From: Agrocybe praecox
Taxonomy: Eukaryota > Basidiomycota > Agaricomycetes > Agaricales > Agrocybaceae
Direction: 5' to 3'
Length of the DNA: 64,000 nt
Assembly (NCBI GenBank): GCA_964017145.1
Contig: OZ024851.1
Location: forward strand, 3,100,001 to 3,164,000
Shown: one piece after another, positions 11,943 to 24,431 of the stretch
How the letters are laid out: each line of letters starts with the position of its first letter
How positions within the stretch are numbered: position 1 is the first letter of the stretch
Position numbers and translations under genes: made by a program
The notes under the pieces: model-generated
Told to the model about the DNA's origin: nothing
Databases searched by the model: none
What the model saw: only the letters and a program-made list of their open reading frames with translations

Positions 11943-13272
11943 ATGGCAACAAGAACCAGCCTCGAGGACGTCGAATCGAACGCTTCGGAGCCCACTGTCG
12001 AACGCACACCGAAGACATACAGGACCACACCGCTGCCTCTGGAGCCGCCAGGTGAATAAAAGCTTTCTTATCACGCTTCTCGTACGGCTTACCGATCTTT
12101 GTTACTAGTACACACGCTAGATACGCAAGTTGCTTTTCGAGAACTTCAATCCGAGCTGGAGACATTTCTTAGAGAACACCTGAATAAAATCAGAGATCTG
12201 CAGGCTTCTATTTCATCTCCGATTGACCATGGTATGACTCATACCAGCCATGGCACAGGTACGTATGATATTCCTTTTTTTGTTTTGTTTTGTTTTGGAA
12301 CAGACCTAATATCATTTCAGTCATGTCTCCTGGGGACCGAAGGTCGATGGCGCTACATCCACCCGACATTTCTTTCCCAGTTCCAGTCGTTGATACAGCC
12401 TCCCAATACGATATAGGAGTCAAGACCCCACAACGTCGTTCTTTCGTCGCTCCGAAACCTGTTCAATTGGATGCGCAAGCTCAGGCTATACAATCATTTT
12501 TGAAGGCCCACGTCGAAAATATCCAAAGCCTGCAGAATATGCTCCAAGGTCATCCTGAGGCGAAAACGAACACGACTCGTAAGTAGCCATCCTTCCTGCA
12601 TTCAATACTGAGTACCACTCACAGCATTTCTTAGTCTATCATCATCACTCTCCTAAATCCTCCGTATCAGAAGGCATGGATATTCGTCATTTTAAGAACT
12701 TTTGTCAAGAGTTTTTGACCCTTCTCATTACTGTACGTATTTTGTAGTCCCTGTTTTTGAGCCGGGATAACAATTTTGTGCAGTCCACACTATCTATCGT
12801 TTCGATTATTACCTTCCTTTTGTTGGTCCACATCATCGTTGGCTCAAGCCGCAAAGTGATATTCAGCATTGGGATGCTATTCGCCTTTTTCTCCTTGTTG
12901 ATGCATTTCGGCAACATTATCATCGCCGGAAAAGCAGCAGCTAACGCTTCCCTCCATGAGAAGCGCTGCGACAGATACTACTTCAAACTCAAATCAGTGG
13001 CGTGGCAACAACTCCAATTTGCTGCGAGTTTCCTATATCTCCTATCCATCTTCATACTCTCCTTTGCTATCTTTATTTCGGTCGCTTTTCCCGTCGTTCT
13101 GCTGGTCCTCTTTCTGATTGGCTCATCGATAGTATTTTGGAGCATGCATCTGGAAATATCGATCACTTTGGACAATATTGCATATCTCGCAAGCAATGTT
13201 CAACATCTCAGGCAATCGCTCGAGTACCTCAGGATACGCGGGCGCGCCATCGCAAACAAGGAGTCGGACTGA
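11943..13272 (+). CDS. Membrane protein with coiled-coil N-half and four helices, 367 aa
   Basis: Exons 11943-12051, 12109-12258, 12321-12578, 12635-12732 and 12784-13272 sum to 368 codons. The N-terminal half is polar and soluble, with two short amphipathic stretches (FRELQSELETFLREHLNKI and IQSFLKAHVENIQSLQNML) that look like coiled coil. The last exon carries four hydrophobic segments (about residues 207-225, 229-253, 273-298 and 299-317), then a charged tail ending ANKESD. Basidiomycete genomes hold many such lineage-specific membrane proteins; I recognise no named family and assign no function. The start ATG is at the head of the first exon with no competing upstream ATG in frame. Confidence 0.75.
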
Positions 13273-13360
13273 GGATATGTTGTCGATATTTTTTTGTTAA
13301 CATATTATGCCTCTGTATTAGATATATCCTCGGCGCAACCTTTATTTATTCTGTCGTCAT

Positions 13361-13864
13361 CTATGCTTTAACTACGCCCTCGGCGCCATTTCTAAGGTCT
13401 TCCAAAAGATCCTGAAGCCTTTGACGCAGCTTCTTGACCAGTGCGTCGTCGTCTGCGGAGGGAGGTGACTGAGGTGTAGAATTATTTTTTATCGTCTTCT
13501 CCAACGTTAATAACGAGTTACGACTTACTATTTGATCTAGAAGATACTAAATCGGTGATTAGAATCTCAATCGCTGGCTTATATGTCGATATCTAGATCC
13601 TCACTTCTGCTTCATCGATAGTCTGTATGTGAAGTTTAGCACGGGTCTCTGGTCATAACTAAGTACCGTTCGTCACCAAAATTATTGGTCCCCTAAGTGA
13701 CAGTAATTATTAATAAGTGGCATTGGAGTTTCATGAATAATTCAAATTTTCCATGCGCACCTGTTCATTGATAGAAACCACACTGGCAAAATCTGAGAGG
13801 AATTGTGGTAGGGGACGGCTGATGACGGTCCTGAACGAGAGGCTGACTCGGCAATCTTATCCAT
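13361..13864 (-). CDS. Small conserved-looking protein, 107 aa, four exons
   Basis: Exons 13864-13761, 13692-13677 (16 nt), 13622-13605 (18 nt) and 13546-13361; introns of 54-68 nt with good borders; 108 codons including TAG. No single exon forms a long open frame, so the gene is easily missed. The product starts MDKIAESASRSGPSSAVPYH, has a hydrophobic stretch QILPVWFLSM, then an acidic helix (TIDEAEYLLDQIV) and a C-terminal amphipathic helix (ALVKKLRQRLQDLLEDL) that may be a coiled coil. The 3' end faces that of the membrane protein gene only 88 bp away. A short upstream open frame (8 codons) lies just before the start. Function unknown. Confidence 0.6.
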
Positions 13865-16716
13865 TTATATCACAGCGATGGAGATATCGGCATCTCCCGC
13901 GATTAGTATAGGGGTTTCAGTCTGTTCATTGAAACCACATAATTACTCAGCAGTCCATTGGCATTTGTCTGAAATTTTATAAAAACCGCAGCTGAGATAT
14001 TGAAAGCGGAGGTAGGGAAACTCTCATAGAAAGAAACAGGTTTTATTTGACCGAGTAGGTGATTTGAAAATATTGGGCGCTCAGGGTAAGCTGGGAGTAT
14101 GTAGTCGATGGCCAACAATACCGTTATACGACCTGCACGCGCACAGCAGCTTGCAGGAGTAGGAATACTTTCGTATTTGTAACACGAAGACTTATTGGCT
14201 TGCTGTGTAACAGTAAGGTTCCCCACCCTCTAAAATACCCTGATAAGGAAACTTTGCTTACTAATTTTCTGCCTTTGTTTGTATTTGCTCTAGATGTCGA
14301 TGCCAAGCTCTTACTGACCCTTCTCACCCTGATAATTCGAGAGTTTTCTGCCTTTGTTTATATTTGGTTTGAGTGCTGTAGACAAGCTGCTCCCGGCTGG
14401 CTTGCCGCTTTAGCCTTTCAGACGCCGCTTTTTGAAGTTTCGATGTTGGATTGTCCAACTTCTACTTGACCTCTCTAATGTAGTCTCGAATGAATGTATG
14501 CTGCTGCGGCTGCTTTGTGCGTTAGACCTTGGTTCCATGCTTTACACGGCTCCTGTTCATATCCTCCAAATTTCTACCGCTATCTTTCACATTTTCGGAC
14601 AGCTCCCGCCTCCGCTGACAGCTCCCACTTACTGGAGAAACGCAAACGTTCCACCAAAAAAAAAAAAGAAAAAAAAGAGAGAATTGAGGACCACCACTAT
14701 CTCTCGTTACAACGGAATTGTTGGATAATTTGGCATATATTTTTTGACAATGTATTCCATGACTTGTGCAGACATTGCGTCGGGGTGACTTTTAAAGTTT
14801 TATAGTATCTTTCCACCGTGCCGCGGCGCATAGTTGAAGATTTTTTAAAAATTTACATACATAAAGAATCTGTGCAGAATCAGATGAATTCTCAGATTTT
14901 CCTAATTCTCTTGTTCGCATGTAGTCTCAATAAGGATATATATACTTACAACTATTGGGCCAGCAAGCCATATGACGCCGAGGGCGTCCGCTAGTCAGGA
15001 GTGACTCCGAATATTAAATAATAGCGGAGGTCGGTCCCGAAAGCGGCTCCGGTGACCAATCAAGCCAATACCTGGTACCTAGCCTTCATCTCTACAACTA
15101 ATAACACTTTCCTGGGATCGATTCAGGTCTCCGGTCTCAGGCCACGAGCTCAAGAGTGGGTATGTCGGGGAGCCTTGGCCCTCGACTGGGCAACCACGTA
15201 CTATATATCACTCGTGATCAAATTCCCCGGATGGTTTTTCAAGTTGTGGTTAGCGAGTAAAATTATATTAATTACGGCGGTGTGACCGTCAGTTGTTTTA
15301 CTCATATACTTATGGTACCACGAGTTTCAATGAAGTTATCATCCAGTAGATTTTTTTGAGATTTTTCTACATTCTGCTGAGTGCTCCCAAGCATCTTTTG
15401 ACACAACCCTACTGCAAAACGCATGTGTTACCGTCAATCAGATTCTTGCTCATGCCTACCGTATCAGATCTTACGAGCGAATACTTGTACCCAGAGGAAT
15501 GAGAACCAAAGGAGGAAACGCCGGTCGGGGTATTCCGGCGCTAATCGGGACGCGGGTGCCGCCACTATCACTCCGACGCGACGGAGTTACATGCGCGGCA
15601 GTGGAAAGTATTGATGACCGATGACCGGCAATATTGCAATACTGGACGGTAGTTTTCATTGAGTCTTCACTAACTGACAGTGGAACATAGACTTGAGTTC
15701 CAATGGGTGTTGACGCGCGAGCTGTCTTCTTTTTTACCGACGTTCTTTGTATCTAGTAGTCTTGATTCTACACTGATCCCGGAATCACTAGTTTACTTTG
15801 AATTTACTGTATTTAAAGAGACAGAGCGTCACATACAATCACGTAGACTGGAACCTCCCGACGAGGTTTGGGACCCTCAGTATTCACTACAGTAGATGAT
15901 GGGGTATGATTCATGCATATTAACTTGACTTACACTGGAATGCACTCAATATCGGTGGATAATTAAATCAGACTGTATGTACTATATGGCCGTTGTATTA
16001 TGTATAGGGAGTAATCCGCTCGACTCCATTGGACGGTAAACTACGATACAGCGGAGCTGGATTGGTCGTGAACCAACTGTATATCACTCACTAGTGTATT
16101 CTACTCTAGTGTGTCAGACTGACCCGTCCTACTAGGTGGGTACACGTCATTGCGCTGTTGGCATTCACTAGCACTTCCTCATGGCTCCACTGCATGCATA
16201 AATAGGATAGAAGTAGTGTGGTGCAATGTGTACACGTATTATTTCCACTACGTTACAGTGGATGCAAATGGGTTTGCAGTGCTGCGCATATTACTGCTCC
16301 GACGGGCTATTTTTAGATTCAAGGACGATGTATATGTATCTGACTCTCAAGTCGTCACGGATTAACTGGCCACCACCAATTTTATCGAGCCCCATGCACG
16401 AATATAGTAGATCAGGTATCTGTAATTTATAACATTGCTGGTATTTGGTCTATCATATCGCTTATCATAATCTATGCGGCTTGACAGTCCAGATGCGCTT
16501 GATCATCTACTGAGTCAATGAGTCACGCGCACGAGTCACAAGAGGAGCCAAAGAGTCTTAAATTTTTGAAAGAGGAGCTGACTCCATGGTTTGTCTCATC
16601 ACGGATAAAATCGCCGTTCGTTTCAGTACTTACAAGAGCGTCAAGAAAGCACGGTCATCAAAACCCTGTCTGTTATTACATCTGAAGAAGAACGTACAGG
16701 CTACAGGTTACTAGAG
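13865..16716. other. Long intergenic region (2.85 kb)
   Basis: No gene found on either strand; the open frames are short and unlike proteins. An A-rich tract lies at about 14656-14682. Could hold decayed repeats or non-coding RNA genes, but I see no diagnostic structure. The last few hundred bases are the promoter side of the LRR gene. Confidence 0.4.
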
Positions 16717-18688
16717 ATGGAGAACGACTCTATTCAAGTCCCACCAAGTACCAACAAAGCAAACGAGGCGACGCTGTCCGTTGCGGAAGAACTCGCTGCT
16801 CGGCTTTCTGTCGCACTGAAGGCAATGGAGGTGGGAGTCGAGGTCGACACGAGCCTCATCATAGATTTGCCACGACGTAAGAGCTCAGACGCTCACAAGC
16901 AGCAACTGGCACAAAGCATCGCCCATATTCTTTTCTTTCAAGAAGGTCTCAATGATGAATCTCTGGCCCCCATTATCAAGTATGAGAAGGAAGTTTCTCG
17001 ACTGCGTGCATACACTTCGGCTCTCTCGGAGCAACAGGCCTCCACGAACCTAAAACAATGGCCAACTCGCATCGCTCGAATGGGACCCTGGAAAGGCCAG
17101 GAAGAAGAGCCACTCTCACTCACGGGACCCCCAGCGATACCTATGCCTGTTGCCATTAGCGACCACAAATCTCTATTCCCTTTCTTTCAACATCTCCGGA
17201 ACGCTGGACGGGATGACATTGCCAGCACCGACGTTGCTACTGAGCAAGGGTTAGAAGGCGAAGAACCATTCTACGGGACCCACTTTCTCGAGTTTCCAAA
17301 GGGCGTATTGTACGCAGACCAACGAATGGACTTATGCAAAATGGTCGTTGGCCCAACACACATCGGGGAGCTGATGGACTCACTTGAAGGCAACGAGTTC
17401 ACTAAACATTTTCTTCTGGGGAATAACATTATTGGGCTGGTCGGGGCACGTCACATCGCAGGTACGTAATAATTTGAACTAAGTTCGCACTGTCTATTTC
17501 CTGACATCACCCATGAAAATATGTTCAGATTTTATCAGAAAGCGTCCGGGTCAGATGGAGACATGGTATCTCGCCGGAAACTGTATCGACACTGCAAGTC
17601 TCGAGATTATTGTAGACAGTCTTGAAGATTGTTCCAAGGTCACCAATATCTGGCTCAAACGCAATCCGCTCACTGCTGCAGCGGCGCCTCTGATCTTCCG
17701 ACTCATAATGTCGTGCCCAAATATGAGAACTCTCGACTTGGACCAGACAGAATTAGGAGACGAAGGTATAGCTCATTTGTTTGCGCTCTTGGCAGCTGCA
17801 GCTGCCAACACTAAGGAAACATCGAAAAAGTGCGCACTACAGAATCTGTATATCGACGCCGACGGTGTAGGTGAGAAGGCTGCCGCTTCCATTGCAGGGT
17901 ACCTTTCATTGCCGCAGTGCAGTCTGCAGTCGCTCTTCATGTGCAACAATCCACTTGGCGACACTGGTGCTATCTTACTTGCCGGAGGTCTACGATATAA
18001 TACTTCTCTTCTGCGGGTGATCGTTTCATCCTGTGGTATTGGGGCGTCTGGTGCGGTGGCTTTGTGCGATGCCCTGCATTCTCACCCTAGCATCATTCGC
18101 CTTGACCTAGGTCAACACTTCGCGACTGAAGACCTTGGCGTTCGTTATAACTGGATAACCGAAGAAGCCATCCCTTCAATTTCTACACTTGTCGAAAAGT
18201 CTTCGACACTGCTGTCTTTGACGCTCGGCATCGTTCCAATACCATGTGAATCTCTGAATGAGTTCTTGGACGCCGTAAACAAGTCCAAGATCTTGCTTCA
18301 CTGCACAGCAAAGACACTCGTCCCCTATTCGCGACCTGGCATTGACTGGAGGTCTCACTACCACCGCCACAAGGAGCTACAGAGTCAGGTCAAGATTTCG
18401 TTACACGCCAACGCAATTGCATATTTCAAGGACCCCAATTTGACCCCGCAGCAGTTCCAAGACGAAGAGCAGCGTTTTATCTTGAATCCACGCGATGTGC
18501 GATTGATTGACTCTGTATACCGTAACCGAGACGCTGGGCTCGCTAGGCGAAAGCTCATGGTGCTTAATAAGTTCTGGGATGAGGATGATGAAACGTTGAG
18601 TATGGTACAAAGCTGGACGACTGATGGCGTCCAGAAGGGATCTATGGCAGATACGAAGGGAAATACGACAATGGTTGAGGTGTTCTAA
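16717..18688 (+). CDS. Leucine-rich-repeat (RNI-like) protein, 634 aa
   Basis: Two exons, 16717-17461 and 17529-18688, joined by a phase-1 intron (gtacgt...ttcag). The first ~230 residues are helical and unassigned. From about residue 235 there are ribonuclease-inhibitor-type LRRs with recurring LxLxxNxLxxxxA and LDLxxTxLGDEG patterns (for example TWYLAGNCIDTASLEIIVDS, TLDLDQTELGDEGIAHLF, SLFMCNNPLGDTGAILLA). The C-terminal ~130 residues are charged and lack repeats. RNI-like LRRs bind proteins; no catalytic domain or F-box is seen, so the partner is unknown. Intracellular (no signal peptide). Confidence 0.88.
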
Positions 18689-19139
18689 GCGCTACTAGAT
18701 AAACGTTCCTCCGGCGCAGGACTCACATTTATAACAGATTTAACAACCAGATCATGATGCTACGAATTCATAATACGAAGTTGTTACAAGAATACAATCC
18801 AAATTACATTTGTTCATGCTCTGACTTCTATATACCCTGAATTATTCCGAGCTCTATTTCCGTTATTGAAGAAATTTCAAAGGAAATTTGCTAGAACTGC
18901 CATGCGAATGATAATATGATTTCAATTTTTAGGATTCTATTTCAAGGGAGTCAAGCAGATAATATTAACAAAAGCAGACAACAAGAAATTCGTAAATTCG
19001 GAGAACTAATGAACGTGAATCCGCTACAAGACAAATCTGCAAGCAGAGTAATCTACGGTATATAATTTAAACAGTGTAGGGTATAAATAAAAACTCAAAT
19101 TCGTAATTTTCTCGAGTATCGTAAATTCTTATGCTCAAT
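18689..19139. other. Convergent intergenic region
   Basis: A/T-rich stretch between two convergent genes; nothing else seen. Confidence 0.5.
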
Positions 19140-19742
19140 TTACGATTGCTGCTTGCCGAAGCTTTGCTCCTCCAATGCGAGTTCGCGAGACTCCTGGGTC
19201 AGTTCACATGGGCTGCAGAAGCATGAAGTGAGGAGATCCTCTCCTTGCGATCCCCTGATGTTGTAGCGTTCTCTGACTGGTCCGCGTTGGAGGAACTAGG
19301 GTGGGTTCGGGTCAGGCAAAGTTCGAGGAGTATCAATGTAGTTCGTGCATACCTGCATAACGAATCCAGCAGCACAGAAGCAGTGAAGCAGTCCATGGGT
19401 GATACAGTGGTTGTTAACAAGGTTGTTGCTATTGATGAGCTCTCTGTAATTGGGGTCGGGAGTTCCGTGCTGAACAAGGTGTTCATAACGGGTACGGTTC
19501 TGTCCGTAGACGACACATGGTAAGAACCAGGCGGCGACGACTAAATGTCGACAACAATATCAGTCCCGAAAAGAGGGGAGAGTAAATATAAGTTACTCAC
19601 ATGTAATGGGGTCGTCTAAGCACTCGAAGAGACCGTGGCTGTAGTCACGGCCATCGGCGTCAACGGGCAGATTTTTAGCGTTGCGGTTTCCTCCACCGAC
19701 AGTCATTCCGGGGTTGGCAACGGGTTGTTGGTTGTAAGACAT
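19140..19742 (-). CDS. PLAC8-family Cys-rich protein, 161 aa
   Basis: Exons 19742-19601, 19540-19353 and 19295-19140; 162 codons with TAA. After an Asn/Gly/Pro-rich N-terminus comes the PLAC8 domain: DWSHGLFECL-like DYSHGLFECLDD, a helix with FLPCVVYGQNR, then NNHCITHGLLHCFCAAGFVM and the family end RERYNIRGS ... CFCSPCELTQESREL. PLAC8 proteins (plant cadmium resistance/FW2.2, fungal relatives) are small membrane-associated proteins linked to metal transport or cell-size control; the fungal role is not settled. Length and domain are typical for the family, so the gene looks intact. Confidence 0.9.
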
Positions 19743-19898
19743 ATTTAAGTCAAGAAAGGTGATTAAGTGTAAATCAAAGAAAGAGTGGAAATATTAAGAT
19801 GCAGTAAAGCAAAAGTCGGCTCAGCTCGCAAGCGACTGTGAACTTGAAGGAGAGAAGAAAGGTTGATTGATGGTCCTCGAGAACTGAAAGGTCAACTC

Positions 19899-19905
19899 TT
19901 TTATA
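19899..19905 (-). promoter_or_regulatory. TATA-like box upstream of PLAC8 gene
   Basis: TATAAAA on the minus strand, 157 nt before the ATG of the PLAC8 gene. Position fits a 5' UTR of about 100 nt. Confidence 0.35.
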
Positions 19906-20459
19906 TCTTCAAGCTCCTCATTGCTATCGCCCCCTGCTCAATCGATCGCTGTCGCCGTCTGCCTATAGCATTGTTGAGCGTTGACGGCAGTAGACACGAA
20001 CTAGCGCTGGCTGTTACTTATCATCACCCTGTCGTCTATCATGCTGTGCCGATCAGCCGAACAGATACACGCACCAAAACAGCGCCTGCTGTCTTCGCCT
20101 GAGATAAATTTGGAATGCTGGGTGGGGTTTTTGGTCCTTAATACTTCCTTTGTATCAGCGCCGATAACGTTCCTTGGAGTATGCCACTATCGTGAACTTC
20201 TTGCCTAGATTCCTGTAGCTGACAGCCTGGGTGTGAAGAGAACAGGACAAATTCAACTCATTTTCACAAGCAAAAATGGACGCTTTGCGCAAATCGCATA
20301 TCTATAGGTTGGCACGAATAAGAAGAAATCATATATATAAACAATCTTCTAACAATCGATCCACAAGGAAGCTAACCTGAATGAAGAAATCATTGTTATG
20401 AGGATTAACATGGATTGTTAATTCTTTCTTCGAATACACGAAAGTGATCTATTTTTGTA

Positions 20460-21160
20460 ACTGCCCTTCAATGGTGTCAAAGTTGTCATGTCGCCTGGTC
20501 GTCCATCTGCATCAAGCTCTCTCGTCGGCAACGAAAACTGCTTGGTTACGCACGTCGCAGGTCCTGGGAGAAAGTTGTACCTGGGCATTCGGGAGGCCGT
20601 CTGTCAATGATTTTTCAAAAGTGTGGACATAGTCGATGTCTTCATGATTGATAGTAGCACTCACAGTCCGATTTTTGTTGGATTGCATCAGTCAAGATAG
20701 CTGAAACTACTGCTGAAAGAAGTCTGGGCCTGTATATGGATACATTATCAGCGCGAACATTGTCCGTAGGCGCACCAAGAATGATTTACAACGACTCGTT
20801 CAATATAACCAGACGACTTGAATATGATGCACTGAAAGGCGCTTCATATAGCAAGATATCGATATGCGACATAATGATAAGCAAATAAAAGGTAGAGTCT
20901 AGAGTGAACCTCTCTGGTGGGTGGTGTCAGTCCCAATCGCTCCAGTTTTGACTCCATCCTTGTCGGAAAAGTGAATATCACATTTCTCCCATCGTCCTCG
21001 AGGACACAAGGTTCTACTTCTATCCGATGCCTGGCAATACGAATTTGAACGGAGCCATTGGAGGCTGCTGTCGAGTGCGACATAGAGCACCTAGAACAAA
21101 TGTAGACGTCTTTTCCTCGGATGTTAGACAGGCATTTGACATTTAACCTCGACCATCAGA
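20460..21160 (-). pseudogene. Possible decayed or unresolved coding region
   Basis: Several minus-strand segments read like protein but not in one frame: CLSNIRGKDVYICSRC just upstream of 21083, then QIRIARHRIEVEPCVLEDDG and RMESKLERLGLTPPTRE to about 20910, then possible short exons (SSGYIERVVVNHSWCAYG near 20790-20825; near 20480-20600). Adjacent frames also give plausible peptides, and no start-to-stop splice path worked. It may be a relic, or a gene whose exons I could not join. No family recognised. Confidence 0.25.
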
Positions 21161-22456
21161 ATTAGGCGTTCCTCACAGACAATGGTGGCTTCTATCGATA
21201 TAATTCCCACAGCAAAGGACCACTAGGAGTGGTGTATCAGAATCCTAATGCCGACACGCACATCTATAGGGGTCACTCAGACAGGAGAGGAATATAAAGG
21301 CCTGCTTGGATACCCAGCCCCGACCAAGCTCTCTGTGAAAATCTAAGCTCCGACGCGAAAAGCTCAAATTTGGTCGGAGAAAGTTGGTGCCTCCGGCTTG
21401 TAAAGTAAAGGAGATCCGGTACAGAGGTTATCCCAGTATAACGAGTGACTAGTGACTGACAGAGCACAAAATGTATTTATAAGTCGTCGCCGCTGATAGA
21501 ATTTGAAGGCACTGCCGATTGTAACCTCGGTCCGAGCATACTGCATACCGCGGTCCGAGCTAAAAGCTTTCCATGCACAGTATCTCCAGAGAACAATCGA
21601 GAGAAGGAGCCGCCCGACATATGTTGAAGTATATCTTAGACGCGTAAATTGCATAGTCCTACGGGGAAATTCTTTATTTCGAGCAACACGATTCGAATGT
21701 TCGCTCGGGTGTTAATAGAAACAAGACGCAGTAGCGGAGATGATACTAGATTCCACATGAAAAAACTGCCTCCATGACGTCAAACCTGTAGAAAACTGGG
21801 AAGCTTGACGTCATACCGGTCTTCGTCTGAAGTTCTCATTGCCCAGGGTCCTCCCTTCTATTGTGTCCGTACCATTTTGCAGTTCGAAGTCAGCAGAGTA
21901 ACACTATTCAAATTTTGGGATCTGCTTGACATAAATAATGTCGCTAAACGCAAGATCCAATCGTTAGCTAGTCTAGTAGTGACGATTGAAAGAAGTGAGA
22001 AACACGCTAGTGCGCTCCAGTGTTGGATGTGCCTTGGATGTGCCGTGATAGTTCTGCAGGTTATCCAAAGGACAGCTATGTATATGTCGGAGCATGAGGG
22101 TTGCTTGTCTTTGTAAGAAATTGGAGTGCAAATCTGCGCGCGAAATGATCAGAGGGAAGTGGTGAGAGGAGTTAGATGGACGAACAACAAGGTCAACAAG
22201 GTCAACGAGAAGAGTGTGACGTACCTATCGTGACACGGCGAATGTCGGTCCTAGGCGGGGGACTATTTCAAGTCACAGATGCAGAGATGCCGCTCCACTA
22301 TTAATTCTGCCCTAAAACTTGCCTAAAACTCACCTCCTTGAGAGTAAGTACTCACGAAGTTGTATTGATGTACGTATCAAATTTTTAGAAAGAAAATTTG
22401 GCCAAGTAATACACAAAACCTTGTCATTTAATTCCTCCTGCTCATTCTTGGAAACA
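21161..22456. other. Intergenic
   Basis: No gene found; the open frames on both strands lack family features and splice partners. Confidence 0.45.
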
Positions 22457-24194
22457 CTAGTCTCGCCATTGGGCGATTTCTGCCGGATGACCACTCCCAC
22501 ATATATACTCTGCTTTTGCTGATTTTTGCTCCTTGAGCCAGATTATCTTTAGCCCTGACAGCTTGTCTATAGCATCCAACTCGAAAGAAGGGTTAATTGG
22601 GCCTGGGCATAAAGTTAAGTCAAGGACTTTGATTGGGCGCCCTGCATCGCGCAGAAACTGTAAAACGGAAAGTACCCCGTTAAATTTGATGGAAGCGTCT
22701 AATTTCTTGGCTGATTCGAATTCAAACGTCGAAAGGCGAAGAGTATCGAGATTAGGGAACGGTGCTAGGACTTCATCATTGGCATTGGTGGTAAACGCAT
22801 CGTAAAATCTTGTCAGACTCGATTCGTCCATGCGAATGATTTTTATATTGTCGAGGAAGGGGGTGAAGTGCCTCATCAGCCTAGCTCCGTTGGCACCGGG
22901 ATGACCGAAACTAAGTTCAAATTCCGTAGCACAGGAAAGCTCTTTGAACATGAAGGCTTTGGTGAATGCTCCTATAGTGTCGTTATGATGTCTCCTTCCA
23001 GGATGGAATGCGCCTATGCAAAAATGGAAGTACGGTCCCTTTGTATCCAGAGTGTACGCACTGAACTCCAGGCTCCCGTTTAGCCGAAGTTTGGCATCCT
23101 TCAATGTATATGTATGGATGAGGTTTTTGGCGTAATTCGAAAAAGGGAGCATGGTGTCCTCTCTAATGGCAGTAGGACGCATACTTCGCGCTGTTACGGA
23201 TACAGAGCATCCTGTCGGCGGAGTAATACATTCAAGCATTTTTGAACTGGTCGATATTGCCATGATAATGACGAGAGATTTCAAGTGTTTGAATTGAATG
23301 CGTGGGTACAGGTGATCGGTCTCCAGAGCCTCGTGCCTCTGAAGGCTATCCACAGAAAGTGTCTCCAGCATAGGCATTAGAGTCAATGCCTGAAGTATTT
23401 TAAGAACGGTATCGAAGGTCCCAAGGTGTAAATCTCGAAGATTGGCGGCCCAACACGCTCCTGTATCTATGCTGTAATTTATGACAGAGAGCCGAGTCAG
23501 TGACGGTGCGTTGTTTTCAGAAAGGAAATACGGAGTGTAATCGTGGTCACCGCTACCGAAAAAGAATCTGATACCGTAATTATCCATTCGAGGAGCTGGA
23601 CGACTGAGGATCTTTGACCAACGTGTGCTATCCACTGAAGAAAATTCTGCTCCACTCCAAAAATCAATCACGACCTGTTCAACCCTATCCCACTCTGCTT
23701 CGAGAATGTCGAGAGCTATGAGAGCAATCGGCTTGGTAGAAATTCTTCTTCCTCGTATCCATAAAGGCAGGCCTTTGCTTCGCCGAATCACCTCCTTTAT
23801 CCATAGGGGCTTTTGGGAGTCATGGTCATTCGTGCGCGCGAGGGATTGAGGATTATGCATTTCTTCGTCTTCATACAGGTCCTCATCGTCAGAATCTGCA
23901 TCGTCCGAGTCTTGCCTTTCGGACCCCTTCAATTTGACCTTGGTATCTGTAAGGAAATGCTGAGTTGTGGCAGTTAAATAGCCGACACACCATCTTCAGA
24001 CTGTCTAGGTCTATACAATGAGCCCACAGCAACGGCGATTGGAGTATGCAACTACGCCAGGATTTGCACACCTGCGATGACCTTCGAAGCTCCGGGAGAG
24101 ACTCGGCTGGTGGCCGATTGAATAGGTTAGAATTTGTTTGAACGATTGTTAAAAGGATGTCTGCAGGAACCGTGGATGCGATTGAGGAAGCCAT
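22457..24194 (-). CDS. F-box-like protein with degenerate LRR region, 565 aa
   Basis: Exon 1 starts 24194 (MASSIASTVPADILLTIV) and holds an F-box-like helix bundle ending CKSWRSCILQSPLLWAHCID; exon 2 runs 23946-22457 in one frame. The typical Agaricomycete layout follows: a WIKEVIRRSKGLPLWIRG segment and an LRR-like region (SLTRLSVINYSI, NLRDLHLGTF, MLETLSVDSL, NLDTLRLSTF). Such proteins recruit targets to SCF ubiquitin ligases. Odd points: an acidic Asp/Glu-rich insert just after the junction, and the junction itself. The in-frame choice that keeps CIDLD is a 40-nt intron (23986-23947, donor gtcggc), short for this genome; a 71-nt alternative starts at gtatag upstream. Shares the upstream region with the GNAT gene, divergently. 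Confidence 0.8.
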
Positions 24195-24431
24195 TATTGA
24201 AGTAAGACTTGAAGCTTGAAGCTTAAAGTTGATCCCATCGAGATTAAGTATGATATTTATACATCTCATTTTTGAACACCTGATCACATGGTATTTCCAT
24301 GTCGCCCGCAATTGGAATTTCGAGTCATTCGCTAAGGCAACATCTATCGAGTCATATCTACTTGTGCCAAGATCAAAAAAAACAAACGCTTACAAGCCTG
24401 CCGTATCCTCGATATTTGTTACTTCGCAATT

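Noticed and set aside
12978..13196. Minus-strand frame opposite the four-helix gene
   Set aside because: Antisense shadow of the last exon of the membrane protein gene.
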